From positions 124,001 to 188,000 of the forward strand of contig NZ_JAUKWQ010000004.1 of the NCBI RefSeq assembly GCF_030504645.1: a DNA stretch of 64,000 bases, given 5' to 3'. The notes below the pieces were generated by a model. It ran no database searches. It was not told the DNA's origin and saw only the letters and a list, made by a program, of their open reading frames with translations. Shown here one piece after another: positions 60,898-64,000 of this stretch. How positions within the stretch are numbered: position 1 is the first letter of the stretch; each line of letters begins with the position of its first letter. The translations under genes and the position numbers were made by a program. The stretch comes from Rhizobium oryzicola (GTDB lineage Bacteria; Pseudomonadota; Alphaproteobacteria; Rhizobiales; Rhizobiaceae).

Positions 60898-61890
60898 TCA
60901 GCCAAATCTGGACTGGTTCTTCTTGAAAGTTTCTGCGGCAACCGCGAGTGCGATCACCACGCCGATGACGACCGCTTGCGTGAAGGGCGAGACTCCGAGA
61001 AGGTTGAGACCATTGCGCAGCACGCCAATGATCAGCACGCCGATCAACGTTCCAAAAATGCCGCCCTTGCCACCGGTCAGGCTGGTACCGCCGATGACGA
61101 CAGCGGCAATCGTGTCGAGTTCATAGCCTACGCCGGCCGTTGGCTGAACCGAGTCGAGACGCATGGCGAGAACGATGCCCGCAAGGCCGGCCATCAATCC
61201 GGAGACAACATAGACGCCCGTGGTGTGGAGCCTGACGTTGATACCGGCCAGACGCGCAACCTCCAGGTTTCCGCCGATGGCATAGAGCGAACGTCCTCCC
61301 GACGTGTAATGCAGATAGAGCCAGCCAATCGCAAAGATAACGATCATGATGGCAACCGTCAGCGTCAGAAATCCTCCGATGCGGTTGAATGCAAGCAGGC
61401 TGAACCAGGCCGGGAAACCCACGATCTGCTGCCCATCCGTAATCATGTTTGCAAGACCACGCGCGGCCGACATCATTGCAAGTGTCGCGATGAAGGCCGG
61501 CACCCTGAAAACCGTAATGAGCAAGCCGGAAATGGCGCCCGACGCGGCAGCCACAGCCAGGGCGACAACCATTCCCAGCGCTATCGGTAGCCCCAGGACA
61601 TTGGCGACGTAGCCCATCACCATCATGGCCAGCGCAAGAACCGAACCCACCGCGAGGTCGATGCCGCCGATCAGGATGACCAGTGTCATGCCGACAGCCA
61701 TAATTCCGAGAACGGTAATCTGATCCAGGATGTTCAGGAGGTTTCGAACGGACATGAATTTGTCCGTTGCAAATGTCAGAAACAGGCACAGCAGGATCAG
61801 GCCGATCAGCGGTCCCGTCGTTCCCTTGAGCGCCGCCCTGAGGTCGAAAGAAGTTCCTTCCGCCTGTTCTTTCGCAGCAGTCATTGCCAT
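60898..61890 (-). CDS. Sugar ABC transporter permease (RbsC type)
   Basis: This 330-residue inner-membrane permease has eight or more helices and the family motifs D-L-A-V-G-S-V-L-A-L near residue 80 and G-G-T-S-L-T-G-G-K-G near 270. ATG 61890 follows GGGAG, with a second ATG two codons on. It is the first gene of the importer operon, divergent from the transketolase genes. Confidence 0.88.
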   Translation of the reverse strand: MAMTAAKEQAEGTSFDLRAALKGTTGPLIGLILLCLFLTFATDKFMSVRNLLNILDQITVLGIMAVGMTLVILIGGIDLAVGSVLALAMMVMGYVANVLGLPIALGMVVALAVAAASGAISGLLITVFRVPAFIATLAMMSAARGLANMITDGQQIVGFPAWFSLLAFNRIGGFLTLTVAIMIVIFAIGWLYLHYTSGGRSLYAIGGNLEVARLAGINVRLHTTGVYVVSGLMAGLAGIVLAMRLDSVQPTAGVGYELDTIAAVVIGGTSLTGGKGGIFGTLIGVLIIGVLRNGLNLLGVSPFTQAVVIGVVIALAVAAETFKKNQSRFG

Positions 61891-62068
61891 CTCCCACTCC
61901 CTTACCGAACGTCCTCGTCTTCGGCTATGCATAAAAATTCATGACAGTGTGTAAATTCGTATCGGATTGATCCTTGGGCTGTCAATATGCAATCTGACGA
62001 AGAATGATGCGGGTGCGTTAATCTTATGCCTTGACAATCGGCGGGGATTGGCACGAATATTTAGTTAC

Positions 62069-62080
62069 GCATAATTATGC
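62069..62080. promoter_or_regulatory. 12-bp palindrome in the importer/transketolase intergenic region
   Basis: GCATAATTATGC is perfectly self-complementary and lies 15 bp before the transketolase ATG. A related stretch, ATGCATAAAAATTCATG, lies at about 61927-61943 beside the importer start. The pair may bind a repressor of both arms, but no regulator gene is in the window. Confidence 0.45.
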
Positions 62081-62094
62081 ACACGAGGGTTTAC

Positions 62095-62907
62095 ATGCAA
62101 ACGACTGAACTGGAACGCATTGCCCGCGAGATCCGCATCCGCGATCTGCAAGCAGTCTTCGAAGCGGGGGCGGGTCACATTGGTGGGGAAATGTCGGCCA
62201 TCGACATCATGGCGGCGCTCTACTTCAAGGTCCTGAAACTGTGGCCGGACCAACCGAAGCATCCGGATCGCGACCGGTTCGTGCTTTCGAAGGGGCATAC
62301 GGCATGCGCCTTGTATGTAACGCTCGCCAAGCGCGGCTTTCTTCCAGAGGAAGAGATTTCCACCTTCCTCAAGCCGCATTCGCGCCTCAACGGACATCCG
62401 AATTGCAACAAGGTGCCTGGTGTGGAAACCAATACCGGGCCCCTGGGGCATGGTTTGCCGGTCGCTGTCGGCATGGCAAAAGCCGCAAAATTGACGGGCG
62501 CATCCTATCACACCTACGTCCTGACCGGAGACGGTGAGATGCAGGAAGGCTCAAACTGGGAAGCCATCTCGTCCGCTGCGCAGTTCGCTCTCGATAACCT
62601 CACGCTTGTCATCGATCACAACCGCTTTCAGCAGGGCGCAGCGCTCAGCGAAACCAACAATCTTGCTCCCTTCCGCACCAAGCTTGAGGCGTTCGGTTGG
62701 GAGGTTCTGGAGATTGACGGCAACAACATGTCAGAGGTCGTGGATGCCCTGCAGCATCGCTCGACGGGCCGTCCCTGTGGCATTGTCGCGCACACCAACA
62801 AGGGACACGGCATCTCCTTCATGCAGGACAAGGTCGATTGGCACCACAAGGTGCCGAATGCCGAACAGTACAAGATTGCGATGGCAGAACTGGAGGAAGC
62901 ACTTTGA
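62095..62907 (+). CDS. Split transketolase, N-terminal subunit
   Basis: This 270-residue protein is the thiamine-diphosphate-binding half of a two-gene transketolase: G-A-G-H-I-G-G near residue 30, T-G-P-L-G-H-G near 114 and the G-D-G-E-M-Q-E-G-S-N-W-E motif near 142-153, which binds the cofactor metal. ATG 62095 follows GAGGG. With the next gene it forms a complete enzyme. Split enzymes like this act in pentose phosphate-like and apulose 4-phosphate pathways. Confidence 0.88.
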   Translation: MQTTELERIAREIRIRDLQAVFEAGAGHIGGEMSAIDIMAALYFKVLKLWPDQPKHPDRDRFVLSKGHTACALYVTLAKRGFLPEEEISTFLKPHSRLNGHPNCNKVPGVETNTGPLGHGLPVAVGMAKAAKLTGASYHTYVLTGDGEMQEGSNWEAISSAAQFALDNLTLVIDHNRFQQGAALSETNNLAPFRTKLEAFGWEVLEIDGNNMSEVVDALQHRSTGRPCGIVAHTNKGHGISFMQDKVDWHHKVPNAEQYKIAMAELEEAL

Positions 62908-63875
62908 TGAACGCTGTGGCCCTTACTCCCAAGCTTCACGATTGCCGTGACGCCTTTGCGGCCGTGCTGGAGCGGCTCGGTGCCGAAAACAACAAGGTCG
63001 TGGCGGTTTGCAACGACTCCGTCGGCTCTTCCAAGCTCGGCGGCTTCAAGTCCAAGTTTCCCGAAAGGCTGGTGAATGTCGGCATCGCGGAGCAGAACAT
63101 GGTGGGCGTTGGCGCGGGCCTTGCCAATGGCGGCATGTTGCCCTTCGTCTGCGCCGCCTCCTGCTTTCTGACAGGCCGTTCGCTGGAGCAGGTCAAGGCC
63201 GATATCGCCTACTCCAACGCGAATGTGAAGCTGGTCGGAATCTCCTCCGGCATGGCCTATGGCGAATTGGGACCGACGCATCATTCGATCGAAGACTTTG
63301 CCTGGATGCGCGTGCTGCCCAATCTTCCGGTGATTGCGCCGTGCGATTCAATCGAGACGACTGCAGCTGTCGAGTGGGCAGCTCAGTATGACGGCCCCGT
63401 GTTCCTGCGGCTTTCGCGTGTCGGTGTCCCGGATCTTCTGCCGGTCGGCCATAAGTTTGAGCTCGGCAAGGCGAACCTGCTGCGCGACGGTGACGCCGTA
63501 ACATTGATTGCCAACGGCACACTCACTCACCGCATGATGAAGGCCGCCGACATCCTAGCGGCAAAAGGCATCGAGGCGCGCGTTCTCAACATGGCCTCGG
63601 TACGTCCCATTGATGTCGAGGCCGTGATCAAGGCCGCGACGGAAACCGGTGCGATCCTGACGGCGGAAGAACATTCTACCTTTGGCGGCTTGGGTTCCGC
63701 CATTGCTGAGGTGGTTGTTGCTGAAGCGCCGGTTTCCATGAAGATCCTCGGCGTCCCCGGAATTTTCGCGCCGACCGGCTCAGCAGAATTTCTGTTGGAC
63801 GAGTTCGGCATGGCGCCTGCTGCTGTGGCAGAAGCTGCGACTGCATTGATTGCGCGGAAAAAGACTGGCGCCTGA
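62907..63875 (+). CDS. Split transketolase, C-terminal subunit
   Basis: This 322-residue protein is the pyrimidine-binding half and C-terminal domain: the catalytic Glu in G-I-A-E-Q-N-M near residue 61, and a Pro/His-rich G-P-T-H-H-S-I-E-D near 122 in the active-site region. It starts in TGATG overlap with the N-terminal subunit, so equal synthesis is expected. A terminator follows. Confidence 0.88.
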   Translation: MNAVALTPKLHDCRDAFAAVLERLGAENNKVVAVCNDSVGSSKLGGFKSKFPERLVNVGIAEQNMVGVGAGLANGGMLPFVCAASCFLTGRSLEQVKADIAYSNANVKLVGISSGMAYGELGPTHHSIEDFAWMRVLPNLPVIAPCDSIETTAAVEWAAQYDGPVFLRLSRVGVPDLLPVGHKFELGKANLLRDGDAVTLIANGTLTHRMMKAADILAAKGIEARVLNMASVRPIDVEAVIKAATETGAILTAEEHSTFGGLGSAIAEVVVAEAPVSMKILGVPGIFAPTGSAEFLLDEFGMAPAAVAEAATALIARKKTGA

Positions 63876-63899
63876 CCTCTGCCGATCTTTACCGTGCCG

Positions 63900-63938
63900 G
63901 GCGCAGCAAGGCCTCCCGTTGCTGCGCCTTTCTTTCTT
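63900..63938 (+). terminator. Rho-independent terminator after the transketolase genes
   Basis: GGCGCAGCAA and TTGCTGCGCC form a perfect 10-bp stem around a 9-base loop and are followed by TTTCTTTCTT. It separates the transketolase genes from the kinase gene and may act as a terminator or an attenuator. Confidence 0.85.
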
Positions 63939-63958
63939 CAACAAAGCTCGAGACCGCC

Positions 63959-64000
63959 ATGCAGACCGCTATCCTTGCCGTTGACCAGGGAACCACCAAC
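63959..64000 (+). CDS. FGGY-family sugar kinase, start only
   Basis: Only 14 codons are visible, reading M-Q-T-A-I-L-A-V-D-Q-G-T-T-N. A-V-D-Q-G-T-T is the phosphate-binding start of FGGY kinases (glycerol, xylulose, apulose and erythritol kinases). It runs off the right edge. Beside a split transketolase, a ketose kinase is most likely. Confidence 0.7.
   Translation, partial: MQTAILAVDQGTTN

Noticed and set aside
1..64000. tRNA, rRNA, insertion sequences, attachment sites or replication origins
   Set aside because: Reading both strands by eye gave no transposase, integrase, terminal repeats, tRNA-like cloverleaf or repABC genes; small elements could still be missed without a search tool.

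Overview
The window has the look of a Rhizobiaceae-type alphaproteobacterium, probably a large replicon or accessory catabolic region. The evidence is a GC-rich third-position bias, dense ABC importers, a PhnA-like membrane gene with its tiny partner, and rhizobial-style fused LivM-LivG. No rRNA, tRNA, IS element, phage or CRISPR was seen. Genus cannot be fixed from the sequence alone.

Layout. (1) 1-4000: the N-terminal part of a protein built of 8-residue repeats that runs off the left edge, a secreted unknown protein, and a 25-residue membrane peptide plus PhnA-like membrane protein ending at a strong terminator. (2) 4090-14872: a betaine-type catabolic island. It holds a ProVWX-like importer with a LysR regulator on the minus strand and, divergently, a Rieske demethylase, a PLP gamma-lyase, an HcnB/HcnC-type flavoprotein pair and a SolA-like N-methyl amino acid oxidase. 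(3) 14999-19770: amidase, MFS transporter, outer-membrane protein and AraC regulator. (4) 20092-37569: a complete iac (indole-3-acetic acid degradation) set, iacR, iacG, F, E, D, C, B, A, H and divergent iacI. It is flanked by a Liv-type importer on one side and by a hydroxyquinol branch (aldehyde dehydrogenase, hydroxyquinol dioxygenase, maleylacetate reductase, Dabb protein, LysR, VOC protein) on the other. (5) 39149-44868: AraC regulator divergent from an amine uptake and oxidation operon (APC permease, ornithine-cyclodeaminase-like, RidA, FAD amine oxidase). (6) 45164-56308: amidase, a CatM/BenM-like LysR gene, and one minus-strand operon catB-catC-catA-benA-benB-benC-benD-benK-catD. (7) 56499-57437: an FMN riboswitch and ribB. 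(8) 57539-64000: a sugar or polyol ABC importer, SDR, split transketolase and the start of an FGGY kinase.

How it fits together. Reading regions 4-6 as one network, arylalkyl amines could be imported and oxidised to aldehydes (region 5), the aldehydes oxidised to indole-3-acetate or an analogue (aldehyde dehydrogenase), opened by the Iac enzymes to catechol, and catechol taken to 3-oxoadipate by CatA, B, C and D. Benzoate joins through BenABCD. Two families of DNA sites support the grouping. A 20-bp dyad of the form TTRCG-N10-CGTAA occurs at four promoters (iacH-A operon, iacI, hydroxyquinol branch/LysR, amine operon). An ATAC-N7-GTAT site, the known CatM/BenM motif, lies ahead of catB and ahead of the amidase at 45164. 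The 3-oxoadipate CoA-transferase and thiolase are not here and must be elsewhere. These links are inferences from sequence and gene order, not demonstrated facts.
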